From: JAXHTH01 sp034211115
GTDB lineage: Bacteria; Planctomycetota; Phycisphaerae; Phycisphaerales; SM1A02
Assembly (NCBI GenBank): GCA_034211115.1
Contig: JAXHTH010000308.1
Span: forward strand, 1 to 5,564
Length of the DNA stretch: 5,564 nt
Direction of reading: 5' to 3'
A program made the position numbers and the translations under genes. The notes under the pieces were generated by a model, which searched no databases, was not told the origin of the DNA, and was given only the letters and a program-made list of their open reading frames with translations. Of the stretch, positions 1-5,280 are shown in pieces (position 1 is the first letter of the stretch; each line of letters starts with the position of its first letter).

Positions 1-1188
1 GATGCCGGACGATTGTTCATCGTCGATGACGGCTCGGAGAGCGCCGGGCGCGCGGCGCGGGATGGTCTGCCCGTCATCGCACCGCAGCGGATCCCCGCCG
101 ATATCGCCACGGTGATCTATTCGCCGCTGGCGCGCTACGACCGTCTGTACACGCTGTTCGAGGAGGCGTGCTTTGGAGGCCGGGTGTGCCTGGACAACCG
201 CGCTTCCGCGACGGGTGATCGGCGACCGCATTTCATCGAGGTCGGAGCAATCTCCCTCGATGAAGTGGCCTCGAGCGCGATCGCGGTCGACGATCGGACG
301 CTGCGGCCGCGCGCGCACGGCCTGCCCGTCGAGGCGTTCATCGTGCGCGAAGACCTGCGGCGCCTGCGCGACCGCGAAGTCAGGTATCTGCACGCCGGTC
401 AGCGCGCGCCGCTGCATACGGCCGATGCGTGCATCGATCTCTCGCGGATGCGTGCCGATGACGATCTCGATCCGTCGACGTTCATCGAGGCGCGTCGCGC
501 GTGGGTCTCGTTGCGCGAAGCGCCCGCGACGGCGGTGTTCGCCGCCCGCGAGTTCTGCGCATCGATCTGGCCGGAGGCGACGGAGCGCATCTTTCCCGCC
601 CCGAACCCGCGCTGCCTGGGCGAGACGGCCCTCGAGCGGCTGCTGGCACGGCACGTGCACCGCGCGGAGCTCGCGCAGGCGTCGCAAACGTCGGCGCAGC
701 AGGTCGTGCTGGGTGTCGCCGCCGCACAATACGCGACGGGTCATCCCATCATCGAGATCGGCTCGGCCCTGGGCGGCAGCGCCCTGCTCATGGCCGCGGC
801 GACGGAAGCGGAGGGAGGCCCGGTGTATTCGATCGATCCCGCCACGGCTGACCGCGACGTGATGCGCTTCGCCTTCCGGCGCGCGGGATTCGGCGACCGG
901 CTTCATCAACTGGTGATGACGAGCGACGAGGCGATCGGCCGCCTGCGCGATCTCACCGGCCGGGCCGGGCTGGTGTTCATCGACGGCCTGCACACGGAGC
1001 CGGCGACACTGGCCGACTTCCGCCACTATGCTCCGCTCGTCCGCGCCGGAGGGGCGCTGCTCGTGCACGATGTCACGCCGGCCCGGTTCGGCGTCTTCCG
1101 CGTCGTGCTCGAGGCCATCCTGCCGGATGCACGGTTCGAGATCCGTGGCCTGGTGGACGGCCTGGCGGTCTTCGAGCGCCGGCCTTGA
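1..1188 (+). CDS. Class I SAM-dependent methyltransferase (Methyltransf_24-like), 5' end outside window
   Basis: The frame is open from the first base, reading D-A-G-R-L-F-I-V-D-D, so the gene starts upstream and the TTG at position 13 is probably not its start. Residue numbers here count from that TTG. The C-terminal part (about 240-391) is a class I methyltransferase fold. It has the SAM-binding loop EIGSALGGS (248-256), the strand VYSIDP (271-276), VFIDGLHTE (321-329), and the GGALLVHDV strand (347-355) typical of the Methyltransf_24 group. The N-terminal 60 residues (IVDDG, GLPVIAP, VIYSP, FGGRVCLDN) resemble a Rossmann-like module often seen in sugar-modifying and polysaccharide enzymes, where a small Rossmann piece precedes another domain. 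About 180 residues between the two have no motif I recognise. The substrate is unknown; a role in modifying a sugar or cell-surface metabolite is inference. The methyltransferase call is fairly secure. Confidence 0.8.
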   Translation, partial: DAGRLFIVDDGSESAGRAARDGLPVIAPQRIPADIATVIYSPLARYDRLYTLFEEACFGGRVCLDNRASATGDRRPHFIEVGAISLDEVASSAIAVDDRTLRPRAHGLPVEAFIVREDLRRLRDREVRYLHAGQRAPLHTADACIDLSRMRADDDLDPSTFIEARRAWVSLREAPATAVFAAREFCASIWPEATERIFPAPNPRCLGETALERLLARHVHRAELAQASQTSAQQVVLGVAAAQYATGHPIIEIGSALGGSALLMAAATEAEGGPVYSIDPATADRDVMRFAFRRAGFGDRLHQLVMTSDEAIGRLRDLTGRAGLVFIDGLHTEPATLADFRHYAPLVRAGGALLVHDVTPARFGVFRVVLEAILPDARFEIRGLVDGLAVFERRP

Positions 1189-1215
1189 CGCCGGGCGCCT
1201 CGCGCTGAACACTCT

Positions 1216-1255
1216 CCGGTTTCGGCCCCACCACCAGCAGCCGGACCGGCGGAGG
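1216..1255 (+). promoter_or_regulatory. Imperfect hairpin abutting the cupin ribosome-binding site
   Basis: CCGGT (1216-1220) pairs with ACCGG (1245-1249) and CGGC (1223-1226) pairs with GCCG (1240-1243). This gives a 9-bp stem with a small internal loop, ending one base before the Shine-Dalgarno sequence GGAGG (1251-1255), which sits 7 nt from the ATG at 1263. It has no T tract, so it is not a classical terminator. It may affect translation of the cupin gene or stabilise the upstream 3' end. The pairing is seen directly; any regulatory role is inference. Confidence 0.25.
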
Positions 1256-1262
1256 TAAAGAC

Positions 1263-1823
1263 ATGCACGAGTCTCGCATTGCGCTCACGATTCTTCCCCT
1301 CGCGATCGTCCTCGCCGCGATCGGCCTGGCGGGCGGGTCGAAGCCGACAACGGCAACGGCGAGCACGGTTGCCGCGGACGGCGACGATCAGCATGCGACC
1401 GCCGACGCGGTGGCGGAAGAGCAGGAAGATCACGAGCCCGTCTCCTGGGTCCGCGACCTGCCCAAGACGACCGAGTACGTGCGCCTGCTCGGCGCTCCCG
1501 ACAGCCTCGCCCTCCATTCCGGGCTCGTCACCCTCCGGCCGGGCGATGACTGCGGCTGGCACAGCACCGAGAACTACGAGGAGATGATCATCTGCCTGGA
1601 GGGGGCGGGGCATCTTGAATCGGAAGGTATCGGCCGCCGGCCGCTGCGGGCGGGACAGTACGGCTACAACGGCCCCCGCACCCGCCACTGCGTCTTCAAC
1701 ACCGGCGAGAAGACCATGCGCTACATCTACATCGTGGCCCGCGTCGACGATGATGAAGATCATCATGAAGACGACGATCACCACGATGATGACCATCACG
1801 ATCACGAGGAGGAGTCATCATGA
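1263..1823 (+). CDS. Exported cupin-domain protein with Asp/His/Glu-rich C-terminal tail
   Basis: The 186-aa protein starts at an ATG with a strong GGAGG site 7 nt upstream. Residues 1-25 form a Sec-type signal or anchor: a short charged start and a long Leu/Ile/Ala core, with no lipobox Cys. An acidic linker rich in Ala, Thr and Asp follows (26-60). The cupin domain spans about 80-160. Motif 1 is GDDCGWHST-NYEE with H100 and E107, and G114 falls at the expected spacing; the usual second His of HxH is Thr102. Motif 2 is G131...P138-R-T-R-H142-CVF-N146. Two His and one Glu could therefore still bind a metal. The last 25 residues (162-186) are almost only Asp (11), His (7) and Glu (5), which suggests binding of Ni, Zn, Co or Cu. 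It overlaps the DsrE-like gene by 4 nt, so the two are probably made together. Enzymatic activity versus metal or ligand binding is unresolved. Confidence 0.85.
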   Translation: MHESRIALTILPLAIVLAAIGLAGGSKPTTATASTVAADGDDQHATADAVAEEQEDHEPVSWVRDLPKTTEYVRLLGAPDSLALHSGLVTLRPGDDCGWHSTENYEEMIICLEGAGHLESEGIGRRPLRAGQYGYNGPRTRHCVFNTGEKTMRYIYIVARVDDDEDHHEDDDHHDDDHHDHEEESS

Positions 1824-1837
1824 GGAGCTCGATCATG
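1806..1837 (+). promoter_or_regulatory. Two alternative starts, each with its own ribosome-binding site, for the DsrE-like gene
   Basis: GAGGAGGAG (1806-1814) lies 5 nt before the ATG at 1820, which overlaps the cupin stop codon as ATGA. A second GAGGAG (1822-1827) lies 7 nt before an in-frame ATG at 1835. The first start implies translational coupling to the cupin gene; the second would give a protein five residues shorter with a nearly identical signal peptide. The first site also encodes Glu residues of the cupin tail. Sequence alone does not decide between them; I annotate the first because of the coupling. Confidence 0.6.
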
Positions 1838-2299
1838 TCCAGGCATCTCAGTCTGGCGGCGCCGATTGCGGTCGCCGTCCTGCTCGTCGCCGCCCTCGGC
1901 GCCGGCCGGCTCCAGGCCACCGCGCCGGACCGGGACGCGAAGGGAACCGTTCTCATCAACATCACGAGCGGCAAGGAGGACCTGCACGCGGTGACGATGG
2001 CCTTCCAGCTCGCCGGCCACGCGCTGGACGACGGGCGGACGGTCGTGCTGTTCCTCAACGTGCGCGCGCCGGAGTTCGCCCGGCAGGACCTGTCGGTCGG
2101 GTTCGTGCTGCGCGACAACCCGCCCATCCGCGACATGCTGGCCAGTCTTGCCGCCCGCGGGGCGCGGGTGCTCGTCTGCCCGCACTGCATGGAGGTGATG
2201 GGCGTGCACGAGGGCGATCTCATCGAAGGCGCGCAGGTCGCCTCGCGGCAGACGCTCTTCGCCGACCTCGGGCCGAATGCGGTCGTGTTCAGCTACTGA
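1820..2299 (+). CDS. Exported DsrE-family protein with CPHC motif
   Basis: The 159-aa protein has an N-terminal signal or anchor (residues 9-30, rich in Ala, Val and Leu) followed by a DsrE/DsrF-like domain. That domain starts with VLINITSGKED (44-54), continues with AFQLAGHALDDG and VVLFLNVRAPEF, and carries the conserved cysteine region LVCPHCMEVMGV at 118-129. The family includes sulfur-relay and sulfur-oxidation proteins that carry persulfides on one Cys. Here there are two, C120 and C123, in a CPHC arrangement like the DsbA active site, although the fold is not thioredoxin. The signal peptide is unusual compared with the cytoplasmic Tus/Dsr proteins and places the domain in the periplasm. 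It is coupled to the exported cupin gene upstream. A role in thiol or sulfane-sulfur handling is inferred from the family and from the Cys pair. Confidence 0.85.
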   Translation: MRSSIMSRHLSLAAPIAVAVLLVAALGAGRLQATAPDRDAKGTVLINITSGKEDLHAVTMAFQLAGHALDDGRTVVLFLNVRAPEFARQDLSVGFVLRDNPPIRDMLASLAARGARVLVCPHCMEVMGVHEGDLIEGAQVASRQTLFADLGPNAVVFSY

Positions 2300-2341
2300 G
2301 CGGCGAGTCAAGGGAATAGCGGAACGGGCCTGGCGCTGGTG

Positions 2342-2362
2342 GGACGGGCGTCCCGCCCGTCC
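2342..2362. repeat. Perfect 8-bp inverted repeat in convergent gap (REP-like)
   Basis: GGACGGGC (2342-2349) and GCCCGTCC (2355-2362) are perfect complements around a 5-nt loop. It lies 43 bp after the DsrE-like stop codon, in the gap between converging genes. No T tract follows on either strand, so a classical intrinsic terminator is unlikely. A dispersed palindromic intergenic element, or a roadblock at the 3' ends of both transcripts, are the likely readings. From memory, such GC-rich palindromes are common between genes of planctomycetes and verrucomicrobia; that cannot be checked here. Confidence 0.55.
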
Positions 2363-2379
2363 GTGTGATCTGCCTGTGA

Positions 2380-2429
2380 GGGTGGTGCGCGCAACTCAGA
2401 GAGTCACGACGCGGAGCGTCGTGCCACCC
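2380..2429. repeat. Nested inverted repeat in convergent gap (REP-like)
   Basis: The inner hairpin is CACGACGC (2405-2412), loop GGA, GCGTCGTG (2416-2423), with a perfect 8-bp stem. It is enclosed by GGGTGG (2380-2385) and CCACCC (2424-2429), which also pair, with the right arm directly adjacent to the inner stem. Together with the palindrome at 2342-2362 it fills much of the 167-nt gap between the DsrE-like and MFS genes. There is no T run. It probably belongs to a dispersed repeat family or stabilises the 3' ends of mRNAs. Confidence 0.5.
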
Positions 2430-2466
2430 GCGGCGCACGGCCGTGGCGCTGTTCTGATGCGTTGTC

Positions 2467-3849
2467 CTACACCCCTTCGCGGGGCGGGGCGCTGCGGGCG
2501 ACTTCCGTCACGTGCGGGTCGCTGGACATGCGGCCCTTCAGCGCGGCGAAGCCGATCGCGCCGATGATCACGAGCCCGAGGCAGATGGCGAACACCCACT
2601 GCCCCGCCCCGTCCTGCCAGGCGTTGAGCTGGTTGTAGAGCGCGACGGCGAGAATGGGCGCGACCAGCCCCCGCGCGCCGGTCAGCGTCACGTGCACGCC
2701 CATGTACAGCGAGGCGTCGGCGTCGGAGGCGAAGTCGTGCGTGCCCAGGTTCCAGCCCAGCACGCCCCCGCCGAACGCCAGGCCCCGCAACACGGCGGCC
2801 ACCCACAGCAGGGCCGGAAGGTGCAGCGTCGCCGCCAGCAGCAGCACCCCGATCGTGAGCACGAACATCCAACTGTGCACCGCGCGGAAGTCGGCGATGT
2901 GCATGCGATCGAGCATCGGCGCCCAGATCGGGATGCTCATCGGCATCATGAGGATCGGGATGGAGGCGGTGATGAGGATGCCCACGAGGTAGCCGTAGCC
3001 GAACACGTCGCGCAGCATGATCACCAGCGGGGCGTTGGCCATGTGATTGCCGAACCCCAGGATCATCATCAGGATCAGGTAGTACCGGAACGGGCGGTCG
3101 CGGCGGACGATGCGCCAGAGATGGGGCAGGCTGCGGGCCTGCGACCGGCCGTTCTCATCGCGGTTCTCAGCCGCGAGCAGGGCGCGATGGCCGCGCATGC
3201 GCATGCGGCTGTAGAGGCCGGCCCCGGTCAGGCCGAACACGGCCGCGAGGGGATAGAGGAAGTGAAAGGCGTCGGGGTTGTAGCGCATGGCCACGCCGAT
3301 GCACAGGGAGGAGCCGACCATGGCGAAGGCCTGGAAGGTGGCGATCTTCCCCGCCATCTTCGCCCGCGCGTTGCGCGCGTAGTTGGCCCGCCAGACGGTG
3401 CTGCGCAACGTGACCACGCCCGACCAGCAGATCTGGGTGAGCACCGCCCCGACGGTGAACATGACCAGGCCCCAGCCGGTGGTGGGGGCAAGGGCGATCA
3501 TCGCCACCAGCGCCGCGGCGGCGACCTGCAGACCCGTGAGGAACCGGATCTTGTTCAGCCCGTGGCTGAGCGAGGCCCAGAGGAAGGAGCTGAGATGCGC
3601 GTACGCCCCGGCCCCGGTGAGGAGGGCGACGGCGACGTTGAGCCACTTCTCGGGCACGGCGTCGGCGTAGGCGTTCTTGGCGATGACGCTGACCACGCCC
3701 GCCGCCACCGCGCCCATCATCGTCGAGATGAGCAGCCACGCCCCCGCTTCACGCCGATAGTGCACCCGCGCCAGGCGCGGCATGGCGCGGGGATGGAACG
3801 AGGCGATCGCGCCTCTCACCGAGTTGACGGCCGTCTCAACCGGGGTCAC
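2467..3849 (-). CDS. Major facilitator superfamily (MFS) transporter
   Basis: The 460-aa protein is an integral membrane transporter. Hydrophobic stretches consistent with 12 helices lie near residues 35-57, 68-92, 105-122, 126-147, 168-188, 193-213, 255-278, 284-309, 325-343, 345-365, 385-405 and 417-437. A charged cytoplasmic loop (214-252) separates the two halves, as expected for MFS. The segment GWNLGTHDFASDADASLYMG (365-384), followed by HVTLTGARGLVAP (386-398), resembles a conserved region of an uncharacterised MFS group; the substrate is unknown. The start is uncertain: the GTG at 3847-3849 has no clear Shine-Dalgarno, and M23 (MPRLARVHYRR) is a good alternative that would still keep the first helix. 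The gene is separated from the lipoprotein gene upstream by an intrinsic terminator and so is probably transcribed on its own. The stop is TAG, facing the DsrE-like gene. Confidence 0.85.
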   Translation of the reverse strand: MTPVETAVNSVRGAIASFHPRAMPRLARVHYRREAGAWLLISTMMGAVAAGVVSVIAKNAYADAVPEKWLNVAVALLTGAGAYAHLSSFLWASLSHGLNKIRFLTGLQVAAAALVAMIALAPTTGWGLVMFTVGAVLTQICWSGVVTLRSTVWRANYARNARAKMAGKIATFQAFAMVGSSLCIGVAMRYNPDAFHFLYPLAAVFGLTGAGLYSRMRMRGHRALLAAENRDENGRSQARSLPHLWRIVRRDRPFRYYLILMMILGFGNHMANAPLVIMLRDVFGYGYLVGILITASIPILMMPMSIPIWAPMLDRMHIADFRAVHSWMFVLTIGVLLLAATLHLPALLWVAAVLRGLAFGGGVLGWNLGTHDFASDADASLYMGVHVTLTGARGLVAPILAVALYNQLNAWQDGAGQWVFAICLGLVIIGAIGFAALKGRMSSDPHVTEVARSAPPREGV

Positions 3850-3906
3850 CAGTCAAGCTTTGGCGCACCGGGAGGTCCGGACAAGCCGCCCGCGCGGGGC
3901 GGGCGC

Positions 3907-3938
3907 AAAAAACCGCCCTCGACAACCGTCGAGGGCGG
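3907..3938 (-). terminator. Rho-independent terminator of the lipoprotein gene
   Basis: Read on the - strand, a perfect 11-bp stem (CCGCCCTCGAC / GTCGAGGGCGG, at 3913-3923 and 3928-3938) with a 4-nt loop is followed at once by TTTTTT (3907-3912). It begins 44 nt after the lipoprotein stop codon and precedes the MFS gene on the same strand, so it should insulate the two. A second GC hairpin without T run (3887-3905) lies just downstream. Confidence 0.92.
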
Positions 3939-3982
3939 CGTGACGTCAGTTCGGTTCCTCTGAACCGGCTCGCGAAGGCGAC

Positions 3983-4270
3983 TCAGCGGGGCTGCCCGCT
4001 CGTCTTGGTCACCGGGAAGGGGCTCAGCCGGGAGGGATGGTCGGTGTAGAAGAGCCGCCCCAGGTCGTCGGACATCGCCCGCCAGTTGTGGTTGATCATG
4101 TAAGAGAGGTGCGCATCGACATCGATCGGCCGCTGCTCCAGGCCCCGCAGTTCCGGGGTGAGATCGTGGGAGACGGCCTTGTAGCTCACGGTGCTGCCGT
4201 TGCCGGCCTGGCAGCCGGCCAGCAGGGCGGCGAGCGTCAGCAACGCGGTCAGGGAAAGGGCAACCTTCAT
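3983..4270 (-). CDS. Small lipoprotein of unknown function
   Basis: The 95-aa product has a lipoprotein signal peptide: MKVALSLTALLTLAALLAGC, with lipobox LAGC at 17-20 and C20 as the likely lipidated residue. The mature part is about 75 residues, with a polar region and then ALT-like features: HNWRAMSDDLGRLFYTD (60-76) and PSRLSPFPV near the end. I do not recognise a named family, although an Arg/Asp-rich DDLGR segment with a terminal PSRLSP motif fits small planctomycete lipoproteins as I remember them. The ATG is supported by GAGG (4278-4281), 7 nt upstream. The gene has its own promoter (4320-4348) and its own terminator (3907-3938), so it is a single-gene transcript. It probably sits on the periplasmic face of a membrane. 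Confidence 0.8.
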   Translation of the reverse strand: MKVALSLTALLTLAALLAGCQAGNGSTVSYKAVSHDLTPELRGLEQRPIDVDAHLSYMINHNWRAMSDDLGRLFYTDHPSRLSPFPVTKTSGQPR

Positions 4271-4319
4271 CGTCAGGCCTCGGCTTGGGAAATACAGTCT
4301 GCGGGCGTCAGAAGACTAG

Positions 4320-4348
4320 GATGTACCATCCGGGGGCGATCGTGTCAA
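4320..4348 (-). promoter_or_regulatory. Sigma70-type promoter of the lipoprotein gene
   Basis: On the - strand a perfect -35 box TTGACA (4348-4343) is followed after 17 nt by TACATC (4325-4320), preceded by TGG, which forms an extended -10 (TGn). Transcription would start near 4313, giving a leader of about 43 nt before the ATG at 4270. The -10 hexamer matches consensus at only three positions, but the TG extension compensates. Confidence 0.6.
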
Positions 4349-4361
4349 TTCCCGGGGAATT
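4347..4361. promoter_or_regulatory. Palindromic operator candidate overlapping the -35 box
   Basis: AATTCCCGGGGAATT is a 15-bp palindrome with 7-bp perfect arms around one central G. Its last two bases on the - strand are the first two of the TTGACA -35 box, a usual position for a repressor or activator dimer. No regulator is identifiable from the window. Confidence 0.35.
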
Positions 4362-4399
4362 ATCCGGCGGGAAAGTCCTTTCTATGAAATGATATATGG

Positions 4400-4445
4400 T
4401 CAAAAAGGGGATCGACGCCGACGCGGCGCAACGGTACCCTTTTGA
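4400..4445. terminator. Bidirectional terminator-like stem-loop
   Basis: TCAAAA (4400-4405) pairs with TTTTGA (4440-4445) and GGG (4407-4409) pairs with CCC (4437-4439). Inside is a second small hairpin, CGCCG-ACG-CGGCG (4416-4428). On the - strand it ends in CCCCTTTTTG, and on the + strand in CCCTTTTG, so it could stop transcription from either side. On the - strand it lies about 15 nt beyond the ncRNA candidate and before the lipoprotein promoter. Confidence 0.4.
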
Positions 4446-4449
4446 CAGG

Positions 4450-4468
4450 AAAACGGGCCGGACGGCCC
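4450..4468 (-). terminator. Short GC hairpin plus T4 at the end of the ncRNA candidate
   Basis: On the - strand GGGCC (4468-4464), loop GTCC, GGCCC (4459-4455), then GTTTT (4454-4450). The stem is only 5 bp (6 if the loop closes to 2 nt) and the T tract is four, so as a terminator it is modest. It shares bases with the 3' strand of the long closing helix (4461-4487), so the two structures would compete. Confidence 0.4.
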
Positions 4469-4687
4469 CAGGTCCCCTCGGGATCGCTTCTCTCAGCGGG
4501 TTCACTTGCTCGATCCTTCGTTGAACCCCCACGGGATCGCCGATCCGCGACGATGGTCAAGCCTCCAACGAGTGGAAGACCGGGATCGATGGAAGGCGAG
4601 CCCACCTTGCTCAGAGGGGTTCGAGCAAGGCCCGTGCGGCGAGGCAGCCGCCCCGTCGCAGGCGACCCGACGGGACCCGGGGCCGTC
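4461..4687 (-). ncRNA. Candidate structured RNA with a ~25-bp closing helix, family unknown
   Basis: Positions 4662-4687 and 4461-4487 pair almost completely as - strand RNA: about 25 bp with one G-U, one G-G mismatch and one bulge. Inside, 4595-4605 pairs with 4531-4541 (10 of 11), and 4573-4581 pairs with 4555-4567 as a hairpin with a 5-nt loop. CGAUCC (4588-4583) also pairs with GGAUCG (4546-4541), an alternative at its edge. Four of these pairs are G-U on the - strand but C-A on the + strand, so the - strand is favoured. Also present are CCTTGCTC / GAGCAAGG (4605-4612, 4623-4630) and a GC hairpin (4636-4651). A terminator-like hairpin sits at the 3' end. I found no tmRNA, RNase P or SRP hallmark (no tRNA-like CCA end, no GGAAG/AGCAG loop). 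The rod with an asymmetric central bubble would suit a 6S-like RNA. It could instead be a structured 3' UTR of the HIT gene or a small palindromic mobile element. Confidence 0.5.
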
Positions 4688-4718
4688 TGTGCATTGGATC
4701 GCGCCCCGCCGGCCTGGT

Positions 4719-4740
4719 CCTCGCGGCCCCCGGCCGGAGG
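4719..4740 (-). terminator. GC hairpin directly after the HIT gene stop
   Basis: On the - strand, CCTC / GAGG and GGCC / GGCC pair with a small internal loop and a GGG apex, starting at the first base after the TGA stop. There is no T run, so this is a 3'-end stabiliser or weak, factor-dependent stop rather than a clear intrinsic terminator. Confidence 0.25.
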
Positions 4741-5280
4741 TCAGGACCCCTCCGAGTCCATCTCCGCCAGCGTCTGGCGGTAGAGCTCGGCCATCGCCTC
4801 GAGCGAATCGGGGACGATGCGGACGCGGCCGACGACGGTGATGAAGTTGGTGTCCGCGGCCCATCGGGGGACGAGGTGGGCGTGGAGGTGTCCGGGGACG
4901 CCGGCCCCCGCCGCCTCCCCCTGGTTGATGCCCATGTTGATTCCCTGCGGGTTCAACGCCCGCTGCATGAGGGCCATGGCGGACTCGATGAGGCCCCAGA
5001 ACGCCGCCCGCTGCGGGGGGTCGTAATCCAGCAGGGCCGGCCTCGGCTCCCCCAGCGCCACGAGCAGGTGGCCGTTCGCGTAGGGGTAGCGATTGAGCAG
5101 GATCATCCCGTGCTCGGCGCGGTGGATGACGTGATGGGCCTCGTCCTTCTCGGGATGGCGCCAGTAGTCGGCGAGGAAGCTGCCGGCCGGCTCATCGGCG
5201 CCGCCGAGGGAGTCGGCGAGCCGGTTCAGCTCGTGCAGGTACGCCATCCGCCACGGGGCCCAGAGATTCTCGCGGTTCAT
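4741..5280 (-). CDS. HIT-family nucleotide hydrolase/transferase (AP4A phosphorylase-like)
   Basis: The 179-aa protein has the family signature HLHAHLVPRW at 131-140: H131, H133 and H135 form HxHxH, and H133 is the expected nucleophile that becomes nucleotidylated. Other typical blocks are NLWAPWRMAYL (5-15), LLNRYPYANGHLLVA (61-75), NMGINQGEAAGAG (115-127) and DTNFITVVGRVR (143-154), which place it with ATP adenylyltransferase/AP4A phosphorylase-like proteins rather than Hint or Fhit. These cytoplasmic enzymes cleave or form dinucleoside polyphosphates or AMP conjugates. Many relatives have a CxFC zinc pair near residue 35; here it reads GSFLADYW with no Cys, so that zinc site is lost. The ATG has no strong ribosome-binding site. 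The upstream partial gene ends 37 nt before it on the same strand, so co-transcription is plausible. Family is secure; the exact substrate is not. Confidence 0.9.
   Translation of the reverse strand: MNRENLWAPWRMAYLHELNRLADSLGGADEPAGSFLADYWRHPEKDEAHHVIHRAEHGMILLNRYPYANGHLLVALGEPRPALLDYDPPQRAAFWGLIESAMALMQRALNPQGINMGINQGEAAGAGVPGHLHAHLVPRWAADTNFITVVGRVRIVPDSLEAMAELYRQTLAEMDSEGS

Noticed and set aside
1185..1213. Promoter TTGACG at the end of the methyltransferase gene
   Set aside because: At a 17-nt spacing the -10 would be AACACT, a poor match, so the cupin promoter is left unassigned.
1026..1805. A 259-residue open frame on the - strand starting with a run of Ile, Val and Met
   Set aside because: The hydrophobic start is only the reverse complement of the GAT/CAT-rich cupin tail, and the rest is Arg/Ala-rich. 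The + strand genes are well supported.
2512..3963. A 483-residue open frame on the + strand opposite the MFS gene
   Set aside because: Its translation is a His/Gly/Arg/Asp-rich string with no domains, typical of the antisense of GC-rich membrane-protein codons. The - strand frame is a clear 12-helix transporter.
4461..4687. SRP RNA, tmRNA or RNase P RNA
   Set aside because: No GGAAG/AGCAG SRP loop, no tRNA-like end with T-arm and CCA, and no GAGGAAAGTCC or AGA-n-GGCTTA-type RNase P blocks on either strand. A GGAAAGTCC-like string near 4371 is isolated.
4461..4687. A MITE-like mobile element with 26-bp terminal inverted repeats
   Set aside because: Not excluded, but I see no target-site duplication at its edges, and G-U pairs favour one strand throughout, which fits an RNA better than a transposon end.
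4442..4864. Several overlapping ORFs of 74-120 residues on both strands in the gap before the HIT gene
   Set aside because: All are Arg/Pro/Gly/Ser-rich without motif, start signals or consistent frame, and they overlap the self-complementary region. They are better seen as noise over a structured RNA.
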